Shown here: piece after piece, positions 38,301 to 50,200 of the stretch
Numbering within the stretch: the stretch's first letter is position 1
Layout: each line of letters starts with the position of its first letter
Origin: Helicoverpa zea
Lineage: Eukaryota; Arthropoda; Insecta; Lepidoptera; Noctuidae
Length of the DNA: 64,000 nt
Reading direction: 5' to 3'
Assembly: GCF_022581195.2 (NCBI RefSeq)
Contig: NC_061455.1
Span: 492,120-556,119, forward strand
The notes under the pieces: model-generated
What the model saw: only the letters and a program-made list of their open reading frames with translations
Databases searched by the model: none
Told to the model about the DNA's origin: nothing
Made by a program: the position numbers and the translations under genes

Positions 38301-41300
38301 TTCGTAACTATATAGTTGAAATAACGGCAATCTAGATACGTAAAAAGATCTTAATGATAAAGTGCACCTTTTTACAATAGAATAAAAGTCACTGCTGTAG
38401 TTTTCACCAGAAAATCTTGTATCTAAAGTTAAACGTCTTTAAGAAACTGGATCTAAAATTAAACCCCAAGCGAAATAAGAGATCGTCACAACAGCAGCTA
38501 AACACGAAATGAAACTCAGCAAAGTAGGTGTCTCATGTTAAGGAGGCACGCTCTCCCGCCAGCCTAATGTTGTTGAAACATTGATTAATATTGTCGCCAT
38601 GTTGGATTGGCTCTCAGCGCGCGACAAGAGAGCGGAAGCCCCCTCTCTCGGATAACGTTCCGGTTTCCGAGATACTTCCCACCTTTGTTAGACACGAGCA
38701 CTCTTCAAAAATGTTCCCCTTTATTTTTACAATATACCATTTATATTTTATAGAGGAATGTTTTTAAAAGACGCTCAATTGAGAAACTATTAAAACAATG
38801 CAGAAGAGGTTTTATGTAATTCCGGTATTGTTCGCTTTGCTGACGAATGTTTTAAAGTTTACAGCAGTAAAGAGAACGCGGTCCTCTTTGAAAACCTTGA
38901 GTTTCAAATAATTTTGTACCGTAATAGTTCTGTGTACAGAGTTTAATTTTAAATAGTTTTTACTGTATTCGTATATTTTCAAGTTGCTTTGTATTATATA
39001 ACTGAAGTGGGCAACACCTGGACCAGTGAGCGTTTAAAACGACCGATTTCAATGAACACTTAAAATAAATAAATCTTAAATTATATTTCCAATACCAATA
39101 AAGTAAATAGATGAAAGGGTGGTTCCACTACAAACAAAACCGAGTACGCACTTTTAAAAAATTGAATTGAAAAACCAATTACGGAATGTTTTTGTGTAGT
39201 AAGTATGATAAATAAAAGTAATCAGATGATACTGCGTAGGCAATAAGTATATGAAAAAATATGAATCGGTAACAAATAGAGTCACCAATAAATGTTAGCA
39301 AAGCTAAGTTTTCAAAGTCAGAATAACATAACCCGAAATCCGATTTACCTTATTCTTGCTCTGAGATACTTCATCACCCTTCAGCGCCTACAACAATTGA
39401 TGTCACTTTTTGTCGGTCAAGTCAGCTGCCAGTAGAACTAACCTTTAATGTCGGCCATTTTTTTATCTGTAGCACGTGCACAGGTGTTCCGATTTCGGGT
39501 GTATTGACCACGAAGGCGCCAAAAACTGTTAACAGAGCAATAGAAAAAGAAATGGTGGTATTATTGGTTTGCGAGCAGATGTTACACCAGATATCTTATA
39601 GAATTGCTCTCAAATTGTCACCTTCTTGTAAATGCCCACTGATTATTTCGTATTATGCCATCACAGCAGTCAAACTGTGAAAGTTTTCCGTGAATTGTTC
39701 AAAGGTTGGTAGCACAGTTTTTTTTTCTAAAAGCATATCGCGCCTCCTTTCTGTTTACTTTGACCTTATGTTCATAGTGTTCATACAAATGTGTATTCTG
39801 TCAACATCCTATGAAAGGCTAATTTATTTGTCATTCACGCCTACATCAAAATGAAATCCCCTTTTTCGGGTGTCGGGAAGTAAACGTATAGTAACAAGAA
39901 CATACACAAATATTATGTAGACTGTATGCAAGCACATTGTCAAGATTTACATTGAATTGACTATCGTCTATAAAGCTCAGCCAGCCACAATGCAATGCTG
40001 AATATTTTTGTTAGTTTCAGTGTACGGTTATCAATCATACCCGCTACTCAGGAGACTAGATTTTGAGAAAAACAATTATTTCTCCGTTATTCGGCTACCT
40101 CAGCAACAACATTAAAATTACATAAATATTCAATATCTAATTGAAAGCTTTAGGTAACTACTGCTTGTTACTTTACTAATGTTTTTATACCTCAATCGAA
40201 TATGGAATCGTTAGTCTAAACAGAAAATTCCTCAGAAATCCAATTACAAAATTGCTACCATCAACTGTAAATCTGTATTGATTTACCTTCACGGAAAACT
40301 GCAAGCTTACTAACCAATACAGTACAATAAACTACAAGGGTAAATTGACCCCTAAAACTATTTAATAGCGATAATTCCACCCCTTTACTGGTCGATTTCT
40401 CCCAATTTAGAAAACAAGCTGAAATCTTCAAACAAGATTGCTACATACGGAACTTTTTTCAACATCTGTCGTACCCCGTGTCCATTTTGGCGGGTTTTTT
40501 TGTTTTTTTTTTTACCGCGCTCCTTTTGCAGTTTCGATCGGATTTGCCTCCGGGGGGTCGGGATTGTCGCACTAACGATTGCTTACGAGTACTGTTGAGT
40601 TCGTCGCACGTTTTCGCTCTTTGATTGTCCGAATGTGACGGATTTGCGATTTTAACGCTATTCAGGGAAGCATTTGGGCAAAGCGGATTAGAGAAAGGAC
40701 TGCAGTGTGGATTACTAGACGGTGAATAAATGTTATTGTGAAAGTTTTGGATAGTTTTTTTGGATGTAAGTAAGTCTTCGGTCATTAATGAAGCTGACAG
40801 GTTTCTCGTCCAATTTGTTCTGATATCCAGAACATTTATATTCAAATCAAATGAAATTATACGGGAATATGCCTACAAATAAATTAGTATGATGATATGG
40901 TCTTAAATCCCTAAGGAATTAGTAAAGGTCCTCAAAGAGCCCTGATTGTGTTACAATAAAATTCGCATTTACTTCTATGAACTATTTCTGTTCACAAAAC
41001 GTCACACGTGAGAATAATATTTGGAAGCTTTCTCAAGAGTAAGCAAAACAAGCCTCCAGAGAGTTTGTATATCAATTGTTAAATAAATCATCTGCCCACA
41101 TTACTACATGTATCCGATTTAATTAAGTCGTTTGCGACACGTGAGGCTGAATAGAAGCGCGCCTTTGCTTTGTGAACGACTAGTGTCGCATTGTTGGCAA
41201 GCAGTGGGAGGTTGGCCCGGTTTCCGAACGCACCTGTCGACGTCACAAAGGATTCGAAATTCAAATTTAAAATTGGAATGCTAAAGTTGAAATTGGTTTA

Positions 41301-42127
41301 GTGCAGAAGTGTGGAGCGCGGGTCTTTAGAAGAAAAGATATAACAGATTTAGCTTATGTCACGTAATGTGTCGTTTCTACTAGGAAATCGATCTACAAAC
41401 TAAAATGGAAAGAGTAAAGTAGAATACCTAAGTATTACACACAAATGTCAGATAAAAATACAGCCAAAAAGATTCACTTTGCAGGTACATAATAGGTACT
41501 ATACTATAGAACAATAGGTAAAAACCAAAAATGAATGAATGATTACTTCTTTGATTAAAACCACACCATCAAATATTTCAACTAAACAAAAATAGCACAT
41601 TCAAAAATTCATATTTTATAAGTAGAATAATAATAGTATTTACATACATAGGTACCTACTTGAAGATTGGTGTCTGATGACGTCACATTCCGTAACGTAA
41701 GCTCAAGACATCTACAATGTCTCAATATGGCGTCGACGTGTAAAACTTATTGTAAATCAGTAACAATGACGATAATTGATCGTGTCGTCTCATGCAGATG
41801 TCGGCACACCCTTTATTTGTTACACATAAGACAATTTTATTATAACAACTACAAGTTAACGAGAATAACAAGATGGCAGTCTATCTTTTGACGTTTTGTT
41901 TGTTCGGATACGTTTCTAAGAAGATGAAGTAATTACACTTGGAATACAGAGGGATTAGGTTTGTGTGTTTATTTGAACACAATGTTGCTTAATTTTGGTG
42001 AACGGTGGGTTGGTAACGGTGGTGTATAGGTTATTTTTATGTTATCTGGTAAGTGGTAGGTACACAATTTCAGGTTTAAATGTAAATAGGTATCGTCCAT
42101 AAAGAAATGGGATTACAACAACACTAT

Positions 42128-42358
42128 TATAGTTCGGCCATTCAGAGAATGCGTTCCTGACACGTCGCGATTGAACTGACGACGTAACTACATTCATTGA
42201 TTATTGATATAATAATGTTGTTTTAATGCTCCTCAATTGTTAAAACGGTAAACAACCAGCAAAAATATTTTTATCGTAACTGCAACGCCATTGCAAAGTT
42301 ACGTCGTCAGTTCAATCGCGACGTGTCAGGAACGCATTCTCTGAATGGCCGAACTATA
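42128..42358. mobile_element. 231-bp MITE with perfect 62-bp TIRs
   Basis: Left arm 42128-42189 and right arm 42297-42358 are exact reverse complements over 62 bp, starting TATAGTTCGGCCATTCAGAG. The arms enclose 107 bp of AT-rich non-coding DNA. The outermost TATA or TA is the likely target duplication, pointing to a TA-targeting DNA transposon superfamily. No transposase is encoded, so it would have moved with an outside enzyme. Perfect arms imply recent insertion. Confidence 0.85.
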
Positions 42359-44342
42359 GTTCCTAAGATAGCGTGTTCATTTTAACTCAAATATGAAAGA
42401 ATAAAGAAAAAGGTATCGTGCAAAACTCCTGTGGCTCTTTGGAATCAAACCAATCAATAATTTTTTGCTATCTTAAAAGTTTACCGAAAGAAGTGAAGAC
42501 TAGCAGTATAAAACTGCCAAAATCAAAGACGCATATCAAAGTAAACCAATCTATCATAATCGATATAAAAAGTCCAACATTTCATCCACAACATGTAGAA
42601 ATTGAGTGGTTTTACAACAGTTAACAATTGTACGAACATCACAAAACTTTTGAAGTAACGGTAGCGTTCCCGCCGACACTGACAGCCACCATCTTGATGG
42701 ATTGTTTTGGGTCTATGGTACAATGGTAACAAGGAGTCCGCATAACTTACCATAGTTGGAAAATGTTTTACATGAGAATCTAGTGTTTGGGTTTACCATT
42801 GGATTTTGGGCATGCTATGTGCCTTGATGATTTCTTGCCATTTTGGGTAGTGCTTTCAAAGTGTTGGTAAGTTAAGGATGTTGGTGGTTTTGTTACACCA
42901 AGAGGCATTCTAACACGTTCTGTGATTAATAGAAAGCCATTCATTCATTAATAGCTGTAAAGGCTGGTAAGCATTCCGTCATAAGTGAGTTAAGAATTTG
43001 CTCTTATGCCAACAAATCAGTGTAAGTCCATAGTAAGTAAAAATTGCAATAAAATACGTATTAATGAAAGCACCTCTTCAAATAAAAGCTCCGAGCAAAA
43101 GAAAATAAAAATATTTGCATCCTCCCTCTATTGATACAACAAACAGACGTGGTCGTTGTTCAAAAAATATACAAATCTGGTAACAAAAACAAAATCCGCA
43201 CGGACAATGACGCTCATCATTATGAAAACATTAACGCACGTCGGCCTGCGGGGCGCCAATTATTTTTACTTGCAACCCCATCACGCGGTGATAATTCGCA
43301 CTGGCAACACTTACACTCGTTCATCATCGGTCAGTCGCGTGCGAGGCGGCACGCGACTCCCTGGGAGCTGAGCTTTTTAAAAACACTACATGTTTTTATA
43401 TTGAATATTGTCTTGTTTATTTATTTTTATTGAAGGATCTGTAATAACAAGGCTGGTCGGTAATTGGAGTGCTCGAGTCCCATCTTCTGCTCGGCCACCA
43501 TGCTGCGTAGCAGACACACTCATTAATATTAAAACTTTTGTGATATCTCAATTATGAACATGTTCAACATCATTATTTGTTGAAGTTTTTGCGAATTTAT
43601 ATGGTACATTTAATATTCCTTCTTACAATTAGGTCCTGACACATTAACAGCAATACGTCCTTATTGCTTATCCTCGTTATATTTCTCTTTTTATCTGCCA
43701 TCAATCGTCAGTTCTCATAGTTCACACTTACGCCTGTATGAGTCCGCAATGACTCTCAAAGTTCTGCAGTTAGTTCTCAAGTAGGCACTTCCAAATCACC
43801 CATCGATTAAAATTCCGATTCAGCACAGAAACGAAATATTTCTTCGCCCCAAATAACGAACATACTTTCGACAGATGAAATAATATTCCCACTGAATATT
43901 TAAGTTCTCAAAAAGAATTTCTCATACTTATTAGCAAGTCTGCACTCAAAAATCAGTGAACTTAGAAAAACTTGAGCAATTAATTGGCGACGGATCAGCG
44001 AAGCGCGCGAGCTCGCACAAAGGCGGCCATGTTTAACAAATAACCTTAATCTGGAATTCGCGCCATTGTCACACCCTGTTTACGGCGTCCGGCCGATTAA
44101 GCACCCAATATTCCCGCCCATTGTGAGCTAGCCAGATTCGCCACTCAATCATAATAAAATTGTGGGAATAAGTCGTTTTCTGCACTTTTCTAATTGTGAG
44201 AACGTATTTTTTACTCGTAATTGGTTTTCGACAGATGTTAATGAATTCAATTTTCGAATGTTAATTGATATTGCGTTGGCACCATTGTTCTGGCTTGTTG
44301 CAATTATTTGTGAAGAAACTTTCACCGTAATAACGGTAGACG
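42359..44342. other. Intergenic between two DNA transposons
   Basis: No gene recognised. CpG-rich blocks at 43.23-43.37 and 43.98-44.10 kb may be regulatory. Confidence 0.5.
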
Positions 44343-44351
44343 TTATTATTA

Positions 44352-45066
44352 ATGTCCATCAGGATTGAGGAGCCACTTTTTGTATCTTAATGAAATTTTG
44401 TACTTATTTAGTAGTAAGTTAAAAAGTATTGTAGGCTCAATCTTGGAATTTGTAGTATAATAGTTCAAAAGTTATATGAACACAAAGGTGGCTCCTCAAT
44501 CTAAATATTTGGACTGAGGAGCCACGTTGGAACACAGAAAGTATACGATGTACATTCTTGAAAATTTTGTATGATTTAGTAGTAATTGAGCGCAATGAGT
44601 ACTAAAAATTTAATTCCACTACCTTTAATATTTAAGAAGATACAATACTTTTAATGTGGCACCTTAACCCATACAATGAAAGTGTGAATTCCCATGAATC
44701 GTAAGTGGCAAATTCAAATTACACCCCATAAACATTTAGTTGTAAGTGTACCTGAATTTGTAGTACATAAACAAAGTAGCAAAACTGAGTGAATTTTGTA
44801 AAAAAACGTATTTTAAGTGGCTCCTCAATCCTGACGTTTCTGAAATGAGAAAATGCTTGAGTTACCTGAAATCGGAATGGAATAAAAAAAATAAAGACAC
44901 TAACATTTAGTATAAATTTCTACTAAATATACATGCACAAATGAAAATTGTATGTATTCAATATCTGATAAAAAATCATCTTTTCCATATTCCTTAGGAC
45001 GTCGCCATTAAGGGTGACCATGTAATATGAAGAACATCAGGATAAATAGCTCTCAGCTTTGCCGCC
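44352..45066 (+). repeat. Left inverted arm of fold-back element
   Basis: Begins with the terminal TGTCCATCAGG. Inside, GAGGAGCCAC occurs at 44367 and 44516 and its complement at 44488 and 44817. This makes one central palindrome (44488-44525) and a 19-bp inverted pair, CAGGATTGAGGAGCCACTT, bounding a 474-bp sub-module (44360-44833). Confidence 0.85.
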
Positions 45067-45148
45067 GTGCTCTCGCTGTGGCGGCATATTGGGCTGACAT
45101 AGTGTAGTCTCAATATATGACATGTCATCGACACAAAAGAAGAAGAAG
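45067..45148 (+). mobile_element. 82-bp truncated retro-insertion in left arm
   Basis: A segment missing from the right arm, flanked by a 12-bp direct repeat AGCTTTGCCGCC (45055-45066 and 45149-45160) and ending in (AAG)n. Size, target duplication and tail fit a severely 5'-truncated non-LTR insertion. Confidence 0.6.
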
Positions 45149-45509
45149 CTTTGCCGCCAATTTTTTTTATATTCTTTATTATTTTTTATCTCTAATAATT
45201 TGTCGTCAATCGTCGTGCTGTATGATCTTATTCTCATTTAGTACAGCTGTCAATTTTACTAAATGTGCATGATTTTTCTAAAATGTTTTGATGTAACAAA
45301 AATGTTCATCAATCAGTTATTAAAACTGCAGTATCAGTTTCCTGAACATCACTTGGAAAACTTGCTATTCAAAACACCGAAAAAAATTCTACTAGAAATT
45401 AAGAAATTAAGAACAAGGTTTTAACAACTTACTTAGCAATTCTCCAAAATTAAAATTAAGAATAGATACACATGCTTGGCAAAACCTTTTGATGCTAGTA
45501 ATATTTTGA

Positions 45510-45790
45510 CGACCTCGATGGCGCAATGGTCATCATGCCGGACCGCCGAACCTGAGGTCCCGGGTTCGATTCCCAGTTCGGTCGACATTTGTGTGATAAG
45601 CATGCTTGTTGGCCGTGGTCTGGGTGTTATGATATGTATTTATTAATATGTATATATGTAGCTATATGTAGTTTATCAGTTGTGTTAGCACCCATAACAC
45701 AAGTTAATAAATAACTTACCATGGGGCTAACCGACCGTGTGTGAAAAAGGTGTCCCGACATTATTTATGTCCCGACATTATTTAATATAT
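45510..45790 (+). mobile_element. tRNA-derived SINE with LINE-like tail
   Basis: The head contains an A-box-like TGGCGCAATGG and a B box GGTTCGATTCC. The acceptor ends do not pair well (GACCTCG against TTCGGTC), so it is not a working tRNA. The body carries GTTGGCCGTGGTCTGGGTG and TTAGCACCCATAACAC, and the 3' end TGTCCCGACATTATTTA is duplicated. It is nested inside the fold-back element and unrelated to the head type at 21.5 and 52.5 kb. Confidence 0.75.
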
Positions 45791-45879
45791 TCTAGTCATT
45801 AAAACCTTTTGAAACATAAAGTTCTTATAACCAAGATTTAACATAGGTGCCCGCTTTTTTTGCAAAAAAGTGTATTTTA

Positions 45880-46310
45880 AGTACCCTTAGTGGCAGTTGT
45901 GGTAACTCTTTACCAAAATAAATAAAATATGGCCTAACACAAGGTAGCTGCTATCAACCGTTAAGGAGTTCCCTTAACGCACTTTGTCTTCATTGTCAGG
46001 TCTGATATGGTACTCATAACATATTTCGGTGTAAAGATCTCGTTAATACGAAGCCAATGATCCCAAACACTTGGCAGTTGCTATATACCGATACGAAGTT
46101 CCCTTGATTTTCTGTCGCCTCCATCATCAAGTAAGATCCAAACCTTCATAGTCCTATCACGAATAACCTGTTAGCTATGGGACAAAACTGCGAGTAGAAA
46201 GAAAAAAAAATCATTTCGGTCCAGGCGTCTTCGAGGTAGCGAGTAACAAAGAAAATAACTAGTGACTTGAGAACCCGCTCCTTTTTTTTTGAAGTCGGTT
46301 ACAACAACGC
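45880..46310 (-). repeat. Interspersed repeat remnant inside fold-back element
   Basis: Ends with TTTTTTTTTGAAGTCGGTTA, complementary to the AACCGACTTCAAAAAA motif that starts a common moth repeat. The GAGAACCCGCTCC block beside it supports this. The left limit is uncertain. Confidence 0.4.
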
Positions 46311-46649
46311 AGCAAATATGTTTCATATGTAATGCTATCATTATTAAAAAAAAATGCGAAGTATCGAATTTACGGACAATGAAAATCAAATCCATTGCCA
46401 CTACGAAATACTAGGCAGTATGGTCGTAACACTTTAGCCTGCCCTATAAAGGGCAAAAAAAAACAGGCGCGTTTTTTGAATTTGGAACATTACACCGCTC
46501 CAGCAATGTAGAATGACAAAGCAAGTTTATTAAATAGGTACTTTATTAAGTAAGGTTATTAAATACTTTTGTATTTACCCAATAATATTTTGTCATTCAA
46601 GAGGCGGAATAGCCATAAATGTGTTTGCCTACAGAGGTTTAATAAAAAA

Positions 46650-47370
46650 TTGGCGGCAAAGCTGAGAACTACCTATTTATCCTGATTTTTATTCATATTA
46701 CATGGTCACCCTTAATGGCGACGTCCTAAGGAATATGGAAAAGATGATTTTTTATCAGATATTGAATACATACAATTTTCATTTGTGCATGTATATTTAG
46801 TAGAAATTTATACTAAATGTTAGTGTCTTTATTTTTTTTATTCCATTCCGATTTCAGGTAACTCAAGCATTTTCTCATTTCAGAAACGTCAGGATTGAGG
46901 AGCCACTTAAAATACGTTTTTTTACAAAATTCACTCAGTTTTGCTACTTTGTTTATGTACTACAAATTCAGGCACACTTACTACTAAATGTTTATGGGGT
47001 GTAATTTGAATTTGCCACTTACGATTCATGGGAATTCACACTTTCATTGTATGGGTTAAGGTGCCACATTAAAAGTATTGTATCTTCTTAAATATTAAAG
47101 GTTGTGGAATTAAATTTTTAGTACTAATTGCGCTCAATTACTACTAAATCATACAAAATTTTCAAGAATGTACATCGTATACTTTCTGTGTTCCAACGTG
47201 GCTCCTCAGTCCAAATATTTAGATTGAGGAGCCACCTTTGTGTTCATATAACTTTTGAACTATTATACTACAAATTCCAAGATTGAGCCTACAATACTTT
47301 TTAACTTACTACTAAATAAGTACAAAATTTCATTAAGATACAAAAAGTGGCTCCTCAATCCTGATGGACA
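46650..47370 (-). repeat. Right inverted arm of fold-back element
   Basis: Reverse complement of the left arm, without the 82-bp insertion. The mismatches I can see are single bases, for example in the CAATTAGTAC and CCACAACC blocks. Confidence 0.85.
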
Positions 47371-47379
47371 TTATTATTA

Positions 47380-50200
47380 TCCACTGTTAGGTGCTCGTTA
47401 GTTTTTTTATTTCTAAGATTGCAATTATCTGAATTATGACACGTCATGAGACTATGAGAAGTTTATTGTTATGTTGAATAACACTATGATTTTTGATCAC
47501 TAACAGAAAAACGATGAATGCTAATATAAGAGAAGGTAGGTACTTATCTATGCGAACATAGGAGACGCAGTTTTCAATTATCTAAACAGGTAGGTACCAA
47601 TTCTACTTACCTACATAAACGAAGCCAGATTCTTAATCCTATCCTTTCTCTGCCCTCAACTTTAGAACGTTGTATCAAAATTAGCGTTAAAAATCCTATA
47701 CAAACCACCAATTGTTCCGACAACCACTAATCCCCGCATTATACAAAAATAAACTATAGCAAAATACAAAAATATTGCGATCGAATGAACTGTGTTTGTG
47801 CAACGGTATCGGTAACCGCGCCCGGGGGCAGTGCTGCCAACCTCTCGCCGAAAACAATTAAAACTATAAACGAGAATAAAAATGGCGGGTGCCCGCGGCG
47901 CGGTTGTGAGAATGCACCCATTGTTTCTGATGTTATTGACGTTCACACAGCTCAGACAGCCGGTGTCGAACCAAAACAATGCGATGCTGATTCGCGACTC
48001 AATCGGCCTACACATATGGCGTTTTTGTTCCATTTGTGATGGATGTTCAGTGGGCCGAGAGATTCCACCTCGGAGAACGCCCCGTTAATCATTCGTGATT
48101 GAGAATAATAAAACAAAGACGTATGGGTTCCAAATGAGATTAAACGACCGACCGATCAACCGATTAATAGAAGTCGACAATGCGTTTCCAATATGTAAAT
48201 ACATATATATGAAACATTGCGCAGATACATCTCCAGATTTAATACCTAGGTACTTCATTCATAGTCTCAGGTACCTAGCCTAGAATATCATAATACTTTC
48301 AGCGTGAGAACGATTGCCGTCGGAAGAAATAACTCGGCGAAGCGCTATGTTTGCTACGAAATGCTACGCAGATCGTAGCACCTCGTAGCACAATTGGAGA
48401 AATCGCATGGAATAAAAAGTATTACCTACACATGCCTAATAAACTAACCAACGAAATATGCTGTTATACGTTATACGTCATACTCATTACACCAGGAAAC
48501 GATTCTACATTTCCTCCCCTCAAGAAAAGACACCCTCTCAATTAAGACCTCTAAAACATTATCAAGTTATCAACAGCCCTCGAACTATGAGCCTGATTTG
48601 CATACAACTGTCTGTGGCGAGCCTGATCGCGCGTATCGCACGTTTTGGCGCCGACGAGAGGCCGCGCGCGTGCCGAATCGCGCGCGCGCCATACTTCACC
48701 ATCTTTAACCGACCCAAGAGAGGTTAATTGACGCACGTGTTTAAAAGTCTATTGTTTGATAGATAAACGCGCAAATAGTGTGGAAGGACTCTTCAGAGGT
48801 ACTTCGAACTGTCAATCTGTCAGGTCCTCTTTATGTTGTATTTTTCTAGCAACACCTGTAGGCCCGGTCGATGAACCCTGTCGGAAGAATTTTATTACGC
48901 TTTTTTATATCTGTGATAATCAACCCTTAACGACTATTAACAAATAGGTACTGCATCTGGAAGGGAATCAAAGTGCAAGCTTGCATTAAAATACTTTAAT
49001 TTGTAAACATAGAAAACCCTAGCAAACATACATCCACCAATCGTAGATAAAGAATTATACTCGGAACAATAACAAAATCAGTGTTTCAGTTATTTCTGTG
49101 GGATTTTGTTTTTAGATATTGCTTCCTCAGGATAATATCCCCAGTAATCAAACGTACATCAAATATAATTTCTGCAAGTTGATCATGTTCTTTAATGCCT
49201 TTTAGCGCCATCTGTTGTCGAGTAGCGGCACTAAAATACTCAATTACACTGAACAAGCGTTCAAATATGAACATAATTATAAAGATTTTATTGAATAGGT
49301 TATTTTACCACGCTGTGTTTTTTGTATACTAGTTTTTTATAATCAATTTTATTATTGAAATCAAGCTTACAAGACATTAATTAAGCGCCATCTGTCTTCG
49401 CTACTTATAACCATTAATCACGTTCCGCATACAAAAAAAAATATAATTCTAATAAAAATACTGCTCTTACCCTGTTTATAAATCACCATTTTACTTGGCT
49501 TTCGCAATATTTTCTTAGAAAGTTCACCCGTGAGTCCGCAAACAAGCAACACGATCACCCATAATCTAGAAAAGTAAGTAAATTGCTTTTCTAAATATAA
49601 CTTGACCCCTGTGTTCAAATAAACTGTTCGGTCTGAGAGGTCTTTATAAACTGGTGAATCCTGCGGTCAAGTTACATGTTACGACCGACAGAGGGCCAGC
49701 AAATATTTGATGTCAGTAATTGTCATACGAGAAGAAAATATCCTTTTACTACGTCCCTTGTGTGTTAAAGTTTACTAGCAGTGAAAAAAGGTATCTGCTT
49801 CGGTGTTTTTATATTAGATTAGGTGTTTATGGTGTAGGGTGATCTTAAGACTGTGATTTTATGCGCGCTGAATAAAATTCGAGATGTTATTAATAATGAT
49901 CAATTAATTAACAACATATTATTATATTGTTTATTTTTGCTTGTACTATATTATTATATTTGTTTGTACGGAAGTTTTTACGTAAACATTAAGAGTTTCG
50001 TTAAATGTTAACCACTTATTGAATGGGATATACTTCCCTTCCAGTACATATTTGTCGTGTGAAACCGGCAATTCGACATAAAAACTATTTTTTGAACTGA
50101 CAGCAGCCAGCTATATAGATTTAAAATAATTTTTGCTACGTCAAAACACGTAAATACGTCTGAGATTTATAACGAAGTCCCTTTAAAATATTAATTGAAA
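47380..50200. other. Intergenic boundary before gene cluster
   Basis: No gene called. A CpG-rich block at 47.79-48.09 kb contains an ATG-started frame (47882-48088, plus) with good context and a hydrophobic stretch, but no homology I recognise. 48.60-48.70 kb is very CpG-rich. Two GCGCCATCTGT motifs (49205, 49385) and a related ACAGAGGGCC (49688) resemble insect CTCF sites. Confidence 0.45.

Larger units (their letters stand above)
33120..42127. other. Upstream desert of slp
   Basis: About 9 kb with no recognisable gene. Open frames here are short, mostly start at non-ATG codons, and show no domains. CpG-richer blocks at 36.59-36.70, 38.05-38.13 and 40.48-40.64 kb are plausible regulatory DNA for the forkhead gene. 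Repeats found inside are listed separately. Confidence 0.5.
44352..47370. mobile_element. 3.0-kb fold-back DNA transposon, non-autonomous
   Basis: Two inverted arms, about 44352-45066 and 46650-47370, are near-identical reverse complements. I count about five mismatches over roughly 0.7 kb. Termini read TGTCCATCAGGATTGAGG. Exact 9-bp direct repeats TTATTATTA (44343-44351 and 47371-47379) flank the element, though the (ATT)n context makes this duplication ambiguous. Long arms with 9-bp duplications recall Mutator-like elements; this class call is inference. The arms contain repeated GTGGCTCCTC/GAGGAGCCAC hairpins and TTTAGTAGTAA-type subterminal repeats. The 1.6-kb interior encodes no transposase and holds nested repeats. 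Confidence 0.8.

Noticed and set aside
40459..40845. 128-residue minus-strand frame with a lysine-rich end
   Set aside because: It starts at TTG, is rich in Asn and Ser, and shows no homology I recognise.
45511..45584. Apparent tRNA gene with A and B boxes
   Set aside because: The acceptor stem does not pair properly and a SINE body and tail follow; it is a tRNA-derived SINE head.
2270..47890. Recurrent ATGGCG (PHO/YY1-like) sites as Polycomb response elements around slp
   Set aside because: A rough composition-based estimate gives about ten by chance in 50 kb on both strands, close to what I see, so there is no clear enrichment.
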